Shown here one piece after another: positions 1 through 13,300 of a stretch of DNA of 64,000 nt. Both the position numbers and the translations under genes were made by a program. A model generated the notes under the pieces. That model saw only the letters and a program-made list of their open reading frames with translations, had not been told where the DNA came from and did not search any database. Every line of letters starts with the position of its first letter. Within the stretch, counting starts at the first letter, position 1. This DNA comes from Anseranas semipalmata (lineage: Eukaryota; Chordata; Aves; Anseriformes; Anseranatidae): the NCBI GenBank assembly GCA_013399115.1, contig VXAA01006477.1, positions 1-64,000 on the forward strand. The letters run 5' to 3'.

Positions 1-326
1 GCCGGTGAATGCTGAGGCAAAAAAGTCCGTGAGCACCTCAGTCTTCTCTGTATCTCAGATAACCAGGTCTCCCTTTTCCTTCCAGTGACGGCCTACAATT
101 TCCCTCATTTTCTTTTTATCACTGACGTACCTATAGAAGCCTTTCATGTTGCCCCCGATGTCCACGGCCAAATTTAATTCTACCGTGGCTTTAGCTTTCC
201 TAACCTGGTCCCTGGCTGCTCAGACAATTTCTCTGTATTCCTCCCAGGCTATCTGTCCTTGCTTCCACCCTCTGTAGGCCTCCTTTTTCTGCTTGAGTTT
301 GGCCAGGATCTCTGTGTTCATCCATG
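1..326 (-). mobile_element. CR1 LINE fragment (ORF2, between endonuclease and RT), truncated by window edge
   Basis: The minus strand reads a CR1-type ORF2 linker ([20 protein letters not shown]..., [11 protein letters not shown]) with in-frame stops. It lies in a MED14 intron antisense to the gene and continues off the left edge. Confidence 0.75.
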
Positions 327-1084
327 CCGTGAAAAGAAAAGCTGATGGAAAATTATGAATCTTAATATAATATCGGCTTATCTTTGCAAAGCATCATATG
401 TTAGCATCATTATCACAGATAGGAATCGATCACTTCTGATATCTTTTTGCTACAAGAAAGCAATAGGATTAAAAAACGTAATTTTAGTGCTGTGGTGTAA
501 AATAACACTGAATGCTGGGGAAAACCCAGGGGCTTTCTTCTTGGTAATGGCGACTATTTTGCACAGTATTCTTTATCTTCATTTCCTTTATCCTCCAATA
601 TAGTGTAATGTATGTGAAATTCTTTTTCTAAATACAATAATGGCTGTATAGATTTTAACTGGAACTTGGATTACAATGACTTTGCAAGGCCCTATCTTCC
701 TTTGTGGGGAAATGGAAGGTAGAACCTTATACCTATAGTCCTGATCAAACAATTCATGTTGTTATTCTTCCAACAGCTATATGTTGTTCTTCCAACAACG
801 TTATATATATGTTCCTAAAAACAAGCAGTTTTCCCTGTTTTTGCCGTAGTTAGTGAACCAGTCTGCTACTTTTCAAATTTGCAGCAAAGAGTATCATCTA
901 CACAAGAAGATTAAAACAAAAGTTCGGAACTGTTGTAAAAACAGATTATTCATAACTTCAACAGCAGTGCAATTACCTATTTTTTTTTTTGTGAAACATT
1001 GGTTTCCATTCCTTTTTAATGACAAAATGGCTGCTATTTCACTCGTTTCATAGGCACACATAATTTTGTTTTGCAAGGTAGTTT

Positions 1085-2795
1085 GGAGATACCTGGCCCA
1101 AACCTCTGCCTGAAATAACAGACAGTTTCAAAGTTTGTTCAGGTTGCTCAGGGTCATGTCCAGTTGAATTTTAAATATCTTCAAGGGTAGAACTCCTGCG
1201 ATATTTCTGGGCAACCTGCTTCAGTCTTTGACTGACTCGTGTATTTTTTTTGTTTGCTTTCCTAATGTCTAACTAGTGTTTCGCTATTTTAGTTTGTGGC
1301 CATTTTCCCTTATCCTTTTGCACTTCTGAGAAGAGTCTGTTTCCATCTTCTCTTTAACACATACAACACTCCTTTAGATATTTGAAGACAGCAGGAGTAT
1401 CTCACCATAGCCTTCTCTTAGACATAAGCAAACAGCTTCCTCAGCCACTCTTTGTATCCCACGTGTTCTAGCCCCTAACTTACTTCTGTATGACAATTAT
1501 CGTACTCGGCTGGGGAGTTAAAAACTGGACATAGTGCTTCAGATGCAGTCTGACAAATGCCCAGCTTCTGCTTAGTCCCCAGCCTCTGCTGTTACATGAG
1601 GTTATTTGGTTCCAGGTACAAGACTTTGCATGTATTTTTTGCTTCATGAGGTTCCTGTCAACCAGTTCCTCCAGCCAGCTGAGTCCCTTTGTTTACTCTG
1701 CCCAGTTTAACCTCACCTGCAAGCTTTCAAAAAGTGTGTTCCTTCACATCGTGCAGGTTGTTGATGGAGGTGTTAAATTGTATTGGCCCCAGTGTTGACC
1801 CTTAAGGAACATAAGTAGTAACCACCATTAAGGAAATCCAACTGTAGCCAGTCAACCTTTCATGTCTAGCACTCCAGCCAGTTTTTCATCTAGCTTGTAG
1901 TCCACTTACCCATTTCATGTGTTACCAACTTGGCTGCAAGGATACTATGGGAGATCTTGTCAAAAGCTGTGAAAAAGTCAACGTAAATACATCTTCTGTT
2001 CTCTCCTTGATCATGGAGCTGGCCATCCTGTAGAAGGCAATTGTGTTGATCAGGGATGATATATCCTTGGTAGATCTGTGCTGGCAGTTCCCAGGCTGCT
2101 TTCATGTTTACCTGGACTTAGCTTCTGGAAAGATTTTCTGCATAATATTTCTTGTTAACTGAGCTTAGGCTGATTGGCATGTAGGTCCCTGGATCCTTCT
2201 TCTTGAAGATGGACATGTTGTTTGCCCTTTTCTAGTCATTAAGGCCTCTTATCACTATGCCCTTTTGAAAACGATACAGCTACTTTACAGTGGAATGCGT
2301 CAACTCCCTCAGCACCCTTGGGTGCATCCTGTCTGCTCCAATGGACTTTCGTATGTCAAGCTTGCTTAAGTGGTCCTTAACTTGGTATTCTTCTACTGTA
2401 GCTAATGCTTCAGTCCCCCCAACTCTGCCACTAGGCTGAAGGATCTGAAACACCAGAGATCAGAATTTATCAGTAAAGACCAAGGTAAAGAACGTACTCA
2501 GTACCATGGCTTTTTCCATGTCAATTATCTCTTGCTCCACAGAGCACTGGACTCGTGTTCCCTTAGTCTTTTGCTGCTGATCTGCCTATAGAAGTCCTTC
2601 TTGTTGACCTTCAGCTGTTGCTAGGTTTTCTTCTGAGTTCTGATTTTCCTACACTCGTCCCTGCATGCTTGAACAGTTCCCGTGTATTGCCCTTTCCCAC
2701 CTTCTTTGTGCTTCCTATTTGCATTAAGTTTGGTCAGGGGTTTCCTGTTCAGTCAAGCTGGCCTCTGCCAAATCTGCTCAGTTTTATGCTAATTG
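1085..2795 (-). mobile_element. degenerate CR1 LINE, about 1.7 kb including RT remnant
   Basis: The whole stretch aligns by eye with the complement of avian CR1 from its 3' end (low coordinates) into ORF2. Minus-strand positions 2105-1890 keep reverse-transcriptase remnants (YVDFFTAFDKISHSIL), followed by a stop. Many indels and stops show an old, inactive copy. Confidence 0.8.
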
Positions 2796-4255
2796 GAATG
2801 GACTTTGTTAGAAACAAAGCTTTCATGATTCATATTTATATTAAAAATGAATTATTTCAAAGGGTTATTTCTAAAATGTGTTCATTAAAAAGCTTTTTAA
2901 TGTGCTCTGCTTTGCTTTTATAGGCCTTGTAAATGCACTCTTTCCTGAAGTTTCATCTTCCTTGAACAAATTTTTTTGTGCAGCCCAGCATAAGGTTCTG
3001 TATCTGTAATGAAGAGCAAAGGAACACAGCAACGTTGAAAGACTCTTTGGGTTCTTGGTGGAGGTGTAGATGGATGTGAATTCCAAATGCAATTGTGATT
3101 CGGGGGCGATAGCCATGGATATGGGAGCAGGATTCTGTCAAGTAGAAGTAGCAAGCCTTCTGTAACTTCATATAGTGGTATTAATGAAACAGTTACTGGA
3201 ATACTATACTTTTTTCAATATTTTTTGTTATTAAATCGCTGTGCTTTTTTCTTTGTTTTTTGTATACCCTTTGATTTCCAGCCACAGAACATCAGTTTGA
3301 ATTTTTCATGCTATCGTGCTTTTTTCACAACAGAAGTTTGTTTGATGAAACTACTTCTAGATTTTAGCAACTTCTATAGTGAGTTTGTTTGGGAGATTTC
3401 TGGCATTCTAAAGTCTCACTGTAGGCATCTTCCAAATCCCATTATGTTTTTGTGAATCTTTAAAAATTTTCAACGTCTTGCTTTGATGTTGTAGTTACTG
3501 TACAATTAGAGCAATGTGTAAATATAGCAGCTTGGCCATCACATGAAATTTTAATATTGGGCTGGATGGCATTCTAAAATATATGCTCTGGAATGCAGAG
3601 AAGTTATTGACTTGATGCCCAAGCTCTTGGATGAGGTTTGTAGTATGTAATGCAAGAGACTGAACCAGATGTTATTAGTGGTGCTTCTGGCCTAAATGTT
3701 CACCTGCTACAATCAGATTGTGCTTTATGTATTACACAGAAGGGTTTACCTCATTACACCAACACTTCTAGCAGAAACAAGCTCTATCTGTGTTATAAGT
3801 ATGTATTTTACAGATTAGGATCAGAAGGAGGTGCAAGTTCTGTTTGGTAGAGGCTAATATCTGTTGTGGTGATGAATGTTCTTTTTGTCCACTTGCTCTT
3901 GTTCTTTAAACTTAATCATAAAAGGTATGCAAATAATGCAGTTGAGTTTACTGCGGAATTGTTTCTCTTAAAATTAGTAATTAATTCATGTGAGTATGCT
4001 TCTTTTGGTTCCCCAGGCAGTCTTGGCTGGTTAGAATCCGTGTATCTTGTTAGCGTTTTAGTGCTTAAAACAGTAAGCTAAATAATTTTTTCCATATTCT
4101 GTTCAAACAAGCCAATCTGTTAGCAATGCCTACATTAACACAATTAGAAGTTATCATTCCAACTTCTGTTTTTACTGGTACAGAGTTGAATTACAGCTTT
4201 ATTATTTATCTGAGCACCGGCTTAATGTGTATTTGATTGTTTTTTGTTTTTGCAG

Positions 4256-4361
4256 AAAAATAGAAATAGTGCAGTTTGCAAGCCGCACTCGTCAACTGTT
4301 TGTTCGTTTGTTAGCCTTAGTCAAATGGGCTAATAACGCTGGAAAGGTGGAAAAATGTGCG
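4256..4361 (+). CDS. MED14: MED14 in-window exon 1
   Basis: Encodes [13 protein letters not shown]...[10 protein letters not shown], in-window residues 1-35. The first base completes an Arg codon from the exon upstream; the exon ends in phase 0 before gtaagt. The acceptor is preceded by a T-rich tract ending tgcag. Confidence 0.95.
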
Positions 4362-7300
4362 GTAAGTTAGCAACAGAGTTTGATATGAAATAATCTTTTA
4401 GTAGTGTGGGATTTTGGTACACCCTAACTTTTCCTTACTATAGAATTTTAAACAAAACCAAACCTGTGTTTCACAGGCAAACGAACATTCAGTGATAACC
4501 AATTTCTTCCTATTGAGAAAGTGTATAATATATATTTCCTATTGAGAATGTATAATATATAATTGTCTCTTAACAGTTTATGTTCCCAAAAACTCGGTGG
4601 CACAAAAATGAAAGGCTTGTTTGCACATAGTTTCAAGAGTGCTTGAGGCCTAGGTGGTAGGACAGGGCAGATGGCAATCTCAGCGTGTTAGTTCTTATTA
4701 TCATTTTCATCCTGTTCTTGGTTAAATAAGAGCAAAGCCCAGAACGTTGCAAACACCAAGCCTTGAGTGATTACAAACAAGTTTGGTTGCATTCCAGTAG
4801 CAATCATCAGATAAAGAGCTGCAGGCTTCACAGCATCAGAAGTGGCATGCAGATTTAAAGTGTCCGCTGCATGTGAATGTAAGAAATGGCCAGAGCATTC
4901 GTTCTTTGTTTTATAGATTGGATTACCTGAATTGCAAGGAAGTGACAGAATCACCTCAGTCATGTGCAGTAGATGAGCTGAACGCAAAGAGCCATTGATT
5001 TGTGAATTTTTTGACACGCATCTTTTTTTCTTTTTCCTCCCCCTTGTCTTCTACAGATGATATCAAGTTTTTTAGATCAGCAAGCCATTCTGTTTGTGGA
5101 CACTGCTGATCGTCTGGCATCTCTAGCTAGAGATGCTTTGGTTCATGCTCGTCTACCTAGTTTTGCTATCCCATATGCAATTGATGTTCTGACAACTGGA
5201 TCATACCCACGCCTGCCTACCTGCATTAGGGTAAATAATGTTACAATATGTCTTGGGGTGGGGGGAATCCCCATCAAATGCATGCTAATTAAACTAATTA
5301 TCTGATATGTGCAAAGGGAAGTGTAGTTTAATATAGGCATAGTGCCAAGCCTCTGTAGCATCAGTTTCTGTCACAGAGCACTTCCTATTTGAAAAAGTTA
5401 TCCTTTCCCAGTAAAACATTCTTTCAGTTTAAACTAATTCTGCTCCAGGGTGAGTATAACAGCAACTCTTCTTTTCATTCTTGATGTATTTGTACATGCT
5501 AAGCCACCATCCCAGAAAAGAGTGGTGTGAAAATGAGATACTGACATCTGTTGTTCTCGGAGGTTTTGGCTATAGCATATTGTATTGGGAAATGAACTGA
5601 ACTACTTACAGCTCTTTTTAATGCCACTGCCTTTTCTTACTGATGAAATGCAGAGTAAGAGGATTTTTGAAGAAATATAAACAGTAGTATCTGTGACTTA
5701 GATCTATAGCTACAGATAAGGAATGGCTTTCAAATGTTAGTGTTTAAAAATGAATTTAGCCTGGTGTAAGGCCCAGAATTGTTTTAACTGATCCAAGTTG
5801 AGCAGTTTTATTCTGTGATCAGTCTCAGGTAAAATGTAAATAACTGGAAGATGGAAAAGAAAACAAACAAAAAAACTTGGCTCAGCCGTAATGGCCTGTA
5901 GTGTTTATATTTTCAGACTTCTGGTCTGGTTAGTTTCCATCATTGCTACTGGTAATGTATTACACGTGTTTGAGATGCGTAGATTTTTTTTGTGTTTATT
6001 TTAACAGGATAAAATTATCCCTCCTGACCCAATTACAAAGAGTGAAAAGCAAACCACCCTTCATCAGCTAAACCAGATTCTTCGACATCGACTAGTGACT
6101 ACAGATCTCCCTCCACAGCTGGCAAATCTTACAGTTGGTAAGAACTGGAATTATTTTTCGAAGAACAGTTTATTGCAGACTGACTTAAAATTGTTGCTTT
6201 AGTAATTAACAACAACAACAACAACAACACCTAAAAGATAGGTTAAGTGAGATCATTAGGCAATCATTAGGCATGCTTAATCTATAAGACTGGGATTCTC
6301 TCTCTGTATAGCACCAAATCATGTCTTCCCCTTTTGAAAAATGAGGACACTGATAAACTTGCTGAAATATTTACTTTCAAAAGGAGATCATGTGTAGGTG
6401 AGGTGGCTTTACCCTGCTGGGCAGTAACTTCACCACAACTGCTCTCTCACTCCGCCTCCTCAAAGGAAAAGGGGGAGAAAATACGATGGAATGGGCTCAA
6501 GGGTTGAGATAAGAACAGGGTGATCACTCACCGATTATTGTCACGGGCAAAACAGACTCAGCATAGGGAGATTATTATAATTTATTGCCTATTGCTAACA
6601 GACTAGAGCAGTGAGAAACTACAAGCAAACTACAAACACCTTCCCCCACCCACCCTCTCCTACCTCCTCCCTCCGAGCAGTGCAGGGGAAGGGGAATGGG
6701 GGCTGCGGTCAGTCCCTAACGCTGCGTCTCCGCCGCTCCTTCACGGTCACTCTCTGCCCCTGCTCCACATGGGGTCCCTCCCACGGGATGCCGTCCTTCC
6801 CGAGCTGATCCTGCGTGGGCTTCCCACAGGCTGCAGCTCTTCCAGAACTGCTCCCATATGGGTCCGTACCACGGGGCCCATCCCTCAGGACCAAACTGCC
6901 CCAACATGGCTCCCCCACNAGCGTCGCTCCCTGGCTCGGCTCTGGCCAGCGGCGGGTCCCTTTTGGAGCCGGCTGGAGCTGGCTCTGATCTGACCTGGGG
7001 CAGCTGCTGGGCTCTGCTCACAGAGGCCACCCCTGCAGCCCCCCTGCTACCAAACCCTTGCCATGTAAACCCAATACAGCGGGTAGTAGCGAAAAGTTGT
7101 AGACACTGTCTTGCTCTTTCAACGAGTGTATTATGAAAGGTTTTGAGACAATACCGTAACAAATAGAGGTGCTCATTTCCTGGTCTAACAATGTAACTGC
7201 TTCACCTTAAGTTACTTCAAAAACGCAATTTAATTAAACTGTTAGGTATTTCTTGTAGAAACTCTTTGAATTTTAGCTTAAGCAAGTTACTCAAAAGTTG

Positions 7301-10300
7301 CTTTTTTTAGTCTGTTTTGATATTCATCTTCATGCATGAAGTCTGTTCATATTTCTGCACACGTTTTGTTCTGTGGCTCATTGCAGTGCCAGATCTTTTA
7401 ATTATAGAGATCTGTTTTCATATCTCTGTTTTCATTTAGCCTAAGTAGTGGCAGAAACTATAAACTAGATTACTGCAGAATCACAGAAAATAGGGCTGGA
7501 ATGGACCTAGTCCATACTTTTGGCTAAGACAAAGTTAGCCATGTATAAATCATACCCCACAGATCTAGACTGAAGATGTTTCTGAAAAATCGTAGTAATA
7601 GTTTTCATTGGTTCCTATGTAAACACTCGTAATATCAATATTAGAGCCATTTTTTTTCTAACTGAACTGTAAATGGATGTATGTCTGAGTCTTCAGATTT
7701 TTCAGTTAACTAAACATTTCAATGACTAGTAGTTTCTGGTTTGGATTTGGTTTGTTTTAAGAGCATGTCTGGGATGCTTTAGAATACACAACTTTGAGTT
7801 AAAATGGTTACAATTTCTGTAGGAATATTTCTAAGTGTCAAGAACTGTAAAGGCATATACATGGCATATTTTGTTAGGTGATTGAGAAGAAGATTGACCC
7901 ACAGTTTATAGTAATGACTTGTACTAAATTGTTTGCTTTGCTACTCATTTCCTTTACGACCTTGCTTACATAATTTTGGCCATCTTTGTTCCCAGTTCTT
8001 GAAACTGATAGCAGTGCTTACAAAAGTGTAAGGATATATGTGTCAATTACGTAAATAGTGTGCATAGTCTTTGCTTGTGTGCATATATATATAAATTGTG
8101 CAAAAGCATATCTTCCCTACGTGAAAATGGAGTTAAAATATTTTAATGTTAAGTAAATGGTTTGCAGTGAAATGTGTTTCCAGTGCTAGATTTTAGCCTG
8201 GGCTTTTTTATTTGTGAACCTCTTTTGGATATTGCTTAAAGTATTAATTACTGATATAGCAAAGAATTGGAAAAATTAAGCTAGACGTCTTGTTTATGTA
8301 ACTTGACATGCTAGCAGTCAGCTCAATGTTACTCTGTGTTAAAGTAGCACAAATGTTAAATTATTGTGACTAAAGTACTGCTGTGCAAGACAGCTGGGGA
8401 CTTCTGTCCATGCTGCTTATTGGTGCTGGTCCTGTTACATAAGCAGCTGTCAAGTCTTCAGAGTTGAACAGAAACATATGCAGCAGAGCAGAGACTGCAG
8501 GGAAGTAATCCATGTGAGTGTCAGGAGCTACTACGCTGGTATTATCACAGAATCATAGAACAGCGTGGGTTTGAAGAGACCTTAAAGATCATCTGGTTAC
8601 AACCCCCCTGCCATGGGCAGGGATGTCACCCACTAGATCAGGTTGCCCAGGGCCTCATCTGACCTGACCTTGAACACCTCCAGGGATGGGGCATCCACAG
8701 CTTCTCTGGGCAACCTGTTCCAGTGCCTCACCAGCCTCTGAGTAAAGAATTTCCTCTTAATATCTAATCTAAGCATCCCCTCTTTTAGTTTAGAACCATT
8801 CACCCTTGTCCTATCACTATCTGCCCATGTAAAAGGCATCTTGTGAGACTGAGGAAAATAAAATATTTTTTCTTCCTTAGCCAATGGCCGTGTGAAGTTC
8901 CGAGTTGAGGGGGAGTTTGAGGCCACCTTGACTGTGATGGGTGATGACCCTGACATCCCCTGGCGCCTTCTCAAACTGGAAATTTTGGTTGAAGACAAGG
9001 AAACTGGTGGTAAAAATAAAACATTTACACTTTCATTTTAACATGATGTTCATCTCTGGTGTTGCACAAGTCTTGTTTATACAGAATCTTTTGCATATCA
9101 CAACTTGAGATAATGAAGCTGCATATTGATGTCTAGTTCTCACCTTACTCTATATGCTTGTGATACCTTACCAGTGGTAGTCTGTGACAGTATAGTAGAC
9201 TGACTAAAATTTCCAGAGTAAACCAAGGATTATGTTATTTTGTTAGAAAGTCCAGTATGGCAATTGCTCGGTACAGTTGTCTCTCTTTTCATAATTTATT
9301 AATTTATATTTTATAATCTATTGTTTTAAATACCTGCTTTCCTGATGTCTAATGTGAATTATTTTTAACTCATGAAAGATGGTCGAGCCTTGGTTCACAG
9401 CATGCAGATCAACTTCATCCATCAGTTGGTCCAGTCACGGCTGTTTGCTGATGAAAAGCCACTTCAGGACATGTACAGCTGTCTGCGTATCCTTCCAAAA
9501 GTTGCTTCTGAATAAGTTGTGTAATGTAGTCTTGCTCTTTCTAGTAGCTGGAGTTCAAGAAAAATGGATGCCCTATTAAGCAAGGGGGAAATGTCTGGAA
9601 GTAGAGTGAAAACTGATGGCCTTGGAGACGGTTATTCTCATTTGCCCATGTGTAAAAATTTGATTTTACACACTTAACAAAGGTAGAGGTGGGGTACTTG
9701 AAACATCAGGCTGTATGGTGAGTCAGTGAAGCAGCAGCTGTTTGCATGTGCTGGTTCTGGAGATAGGATACAGTGCTGCATTGAAGGTATGGGAGCTGGC
9801 AATTCTTACTGTAGAACTGCAGTAAGGTGACGATGGTGTGTTTACTGTATTGCACCTGTATGAAAAATAAAATGATAGAGCTTGTGCAGAAAATCAGTGC
9901 AGTGACTTTCTGTATGCAAAGGACAAATTACGTGTCAATATGAAATAGTTTTCAATGAAACAGTTTCTGCAGAAACAAACACAATCATGTTACTTATGGG
10001 TGACCATGAAAGATGGACTTAGTGGTAACTACAGGGTAGACTGAATTTCTTTATTACTAATCTTCTTTTCCAAAAAAAAGTTGATCAGAGTAGAAATCTG
10101 TAAAACAAAGCTATTGTGACACTCTTGCCTAACAACATGTCCTAGGTAAGAGGTTAAAAAATAAATTAAACAAAAAAACACTTTGATGCTGTTTATATGT
10201 ATTTATCTCTGGATTAGTGCATTAGTATATTTTCTGACAGCATCTTGGCTGACTTCTGTGACAAATGGATTTAGGTAGTGTACAGACTCTTCCGATGTCT

Positions 10301-13300
10301 CCTATTTTCTTAACTCCATTCCTTAGACTCCTTCTGCTTAGCACTTCAGTTGGAAGTCTTGCATTCACAAACACTAATGCTGATTCGAGAGCGCTGGGGT
10401 GACCTAGTGCAAGTGGAGCGATATCATGCAGGGAAGTGCCTCTCGCTCTCTGTTTGGAAGTAAGTTAATTTAAAAAGGGCTGTTAACAGACTTAATGAAT
10501 GAAACAATAGGAACGTTTTCATTTACCAAGCTTGAGCCAGAATTTTCAGAACTGTATTTTCTTCTTGATGTGGAACTCTGAGATTCCAGTAATTAAGTAC
10601 TTAAACATGTTGCTGTACTTGCAAAGAAGTGAGGGATGTACATTTATGTACATGAGAACAATGGATGCAGTCATAAAATCAACTCATATTTATGTGAATA
10701 TCTAAATAAATGGACAATTCTTTGTCAGTCTTTGACTATAGCTATTGCTTGACTTACACTAGATAGAATTAAAAAAAAAATCCAAATGCTCTTCTGATTC
10801 TTATGTTGAATTTGCAGCTATCTAAAACTTATGTGGGTATAGTTTACTAATGTTTCTGCATTAAATGGTTAAACTAAAATGTTATTTTTTCAGTTCAGCT
10901 TACATAATATTATTTTTATGCAGAGCTCTCATAATCATGGATTAGCTTCTAAAAAGCATACTTCCTGCTACTCCAATTACATGTTTTAATTTTTCTCTTT
11001 ATTTTAAGCCAACAGGTGCTTGGCAGGAAAACGGGGACTGCTTCTGTTCATAAGGTCACTATTAAGATTGATGAGACTGATGTCTCAAAACCCTTACAAA
11101 TATCTCATGAACCTCCACTGCCAGCCTGTGATTCCAAACTGATGGAAAGAGCCATGAAGGTAAAAGTTTGCTTTGCAATAGGCATCTGGTTTTATAAATC
11201 AACAACTTAAAAACGTTTGTTCTGCTTTGATTCTGAGCAGTACTAAGATTTACACTCACCTATTACTCTAGGTCACGGTGTGTTTATTGGGACTGTAAAT
11301 TGTTGTTACAAGTCAGTGGTCTTGACTTTGTCTTTAAAATTACACATACTATTCAGTGCCTTATATACCACTTCTGGTGGCAGAATGCTGGGGCTGGGAG
11401 GGAACAGCAGCAAAGTTTTAGTTATGGTTAGTGCTTGGCTTGAAATACTTCATAAAGAGCCAGTTCTTCCCATTCCTGTCTTGGACATGCTGTGTAACCT
11501 TCCTCTGAAAATCAGCTTCCCCATGTGGCTTGAGCTGGCTACCCAGCAGTGGTATTCAGTTTAGAAAATCTTACGTTGTGGTTTGGAAATGTTGTACAAA
11601 AGAATTGATGTAGTTTGCTTGTTACAAGGCTTATGCGAAGCTCAGTTTTACATTATCACTAATGAGGCCATTGTAAATTTGAGATTTATCAAAGTTAATG
11701 CTGGGTCCCTTTAACTACTTGCTCTGAAATTTTATTGGCTTTGGTATATATGCTGCTGTTCTACTGTTTGAATAATGATCTTAGCTCTAATGACATAGCA
11801 TGTTGTGTTTCTGTTTGTTTAAGATACTATACAAAACTGCCACAGACAAATATGTCTAAGCAGGTTATTATACATCAGTGTACTGAAAATTTGATGTAGC
11901 TGTAGAAGCTCTGGTCAATTGTTTATGAAGACAGCAAATTAACTGGTAGCAGCTGCTGAGTTGAAATACTCTTGTGGATGGATAAACTAGTCTTTTAGGG
12001 GAAGGTTGTTCTGGTATACATGAAGGCAGGTACTGAAATTCTGTATAGTTCTGTGCTGGTGTAAACCTCTTCTGCATTTATCTCTTATGCTAGGATAGAA
12101 TTTGGGTTTAGTTCAACTTAAACAGTTTTCGAAGTAATGTGAGGTTAACTAGAAAAAGGTTGTGCAGTAAGCTATGGCTTTGCTTATGCAAAATATGTAA
12201 ATAACGTAACTGGAGTGAATGGATATAAATGCAAATGCTTTAATTTAGCTTGCACAGGTCAGTTACAGTGAGTATAAGCTGGTGGCATAAGCTTTGGCAC
12301 TGGGAGCGCAACAAGCCTGTAGATAACTCCTGGATTCTGTAGGGTTGCTCATATTCACAGTCTGCCACTGCATCTTCACTGTATTGTTACCCCTATTAGC
12401 AAGACTAAAACTAGTATGTTATATTTCGTGCTACAGCTACATATGTATTTGGGCCACGAAAGGAGGGCCCCAAAGATGATCAAAGGGCTGGAGCACCTCT
12501 CCTGTGAAAAGAGGCTGAGAGAGCTGGGGTTGTTCAGTCTGGAGAAGAGAGGCTCTGGGGAGACCTCATAGGGGCCTTCCAGTACCTAAAGGGGGCTACA
12601 GGAAGGCTGGGGAGGGACTCTTTGTCAGGGAGTGCAGTGACAGGATGAGGGGGAATGGCTTTAAACTAAAAGAGGGGACATTTAAATTAGGTATTAAGAA
12701 GAAATTCTTTACTGTGAGTGTGGTGAGTCACTGGAACAGGTTGTCCAGAGAAGTTGTAGATGCCCCATCCCTGGAAGTGTTCAAGGCCAGGCTGGATGGG
12801 GCTTTGGGCAGTCTGAACTAGTGGAAGGTGTCCCTGTCCATGGCAGAGGGGGTGGAACTAGATCATCTTTAAGATCCTTTCAACTAAACCATTCTACAAT
12901 TGTATAATTTGGGTAGAGGCAACCATATTCTAACGGAGTTTTGTTTATTTTTCCTTAGGTTAAGCTAGTTATAAATGGGTACATGGTAAGCTGGAAAATA
13001 CTCCAGCCTTGATCCAGAACAAGTAGGTCTGCGCAGGAAGTGATAACAGCATAGTTTGTAAAACTTTTCTTTTACATTTTCTTCTAATCTTCTCTAAAAA
13101 GCGCTGCCATTGCCTGCTGCACAGGCAACATGGTATGTTAATTTGTTGTATTTTGTTGTGATCCAAATACTGAGGTTAATAATGTAGTTGGTTCACCACA
13201 GTTCTCAGCAAATTAATTCCAAAGCGATCATTTTATTAAGCTTTCTTTTTGTGTGCTAGTGCATAAAGCCTATGCATCAAATTTGAACTTGCTCGGGTAT

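Noticed and set aside
1890..2105. Reverse-transcriptase-like ORF as an active gene
   Set aside because: It is a 71-codon remnant within a stop-ridden, indel-rich CR1 copy.
6716..7162. 148-codon ORF and overlapping frames
   Set aside because: They lie in the GC-rich LTR and include an ambiguous base; LTRs do not normally encode proteins.
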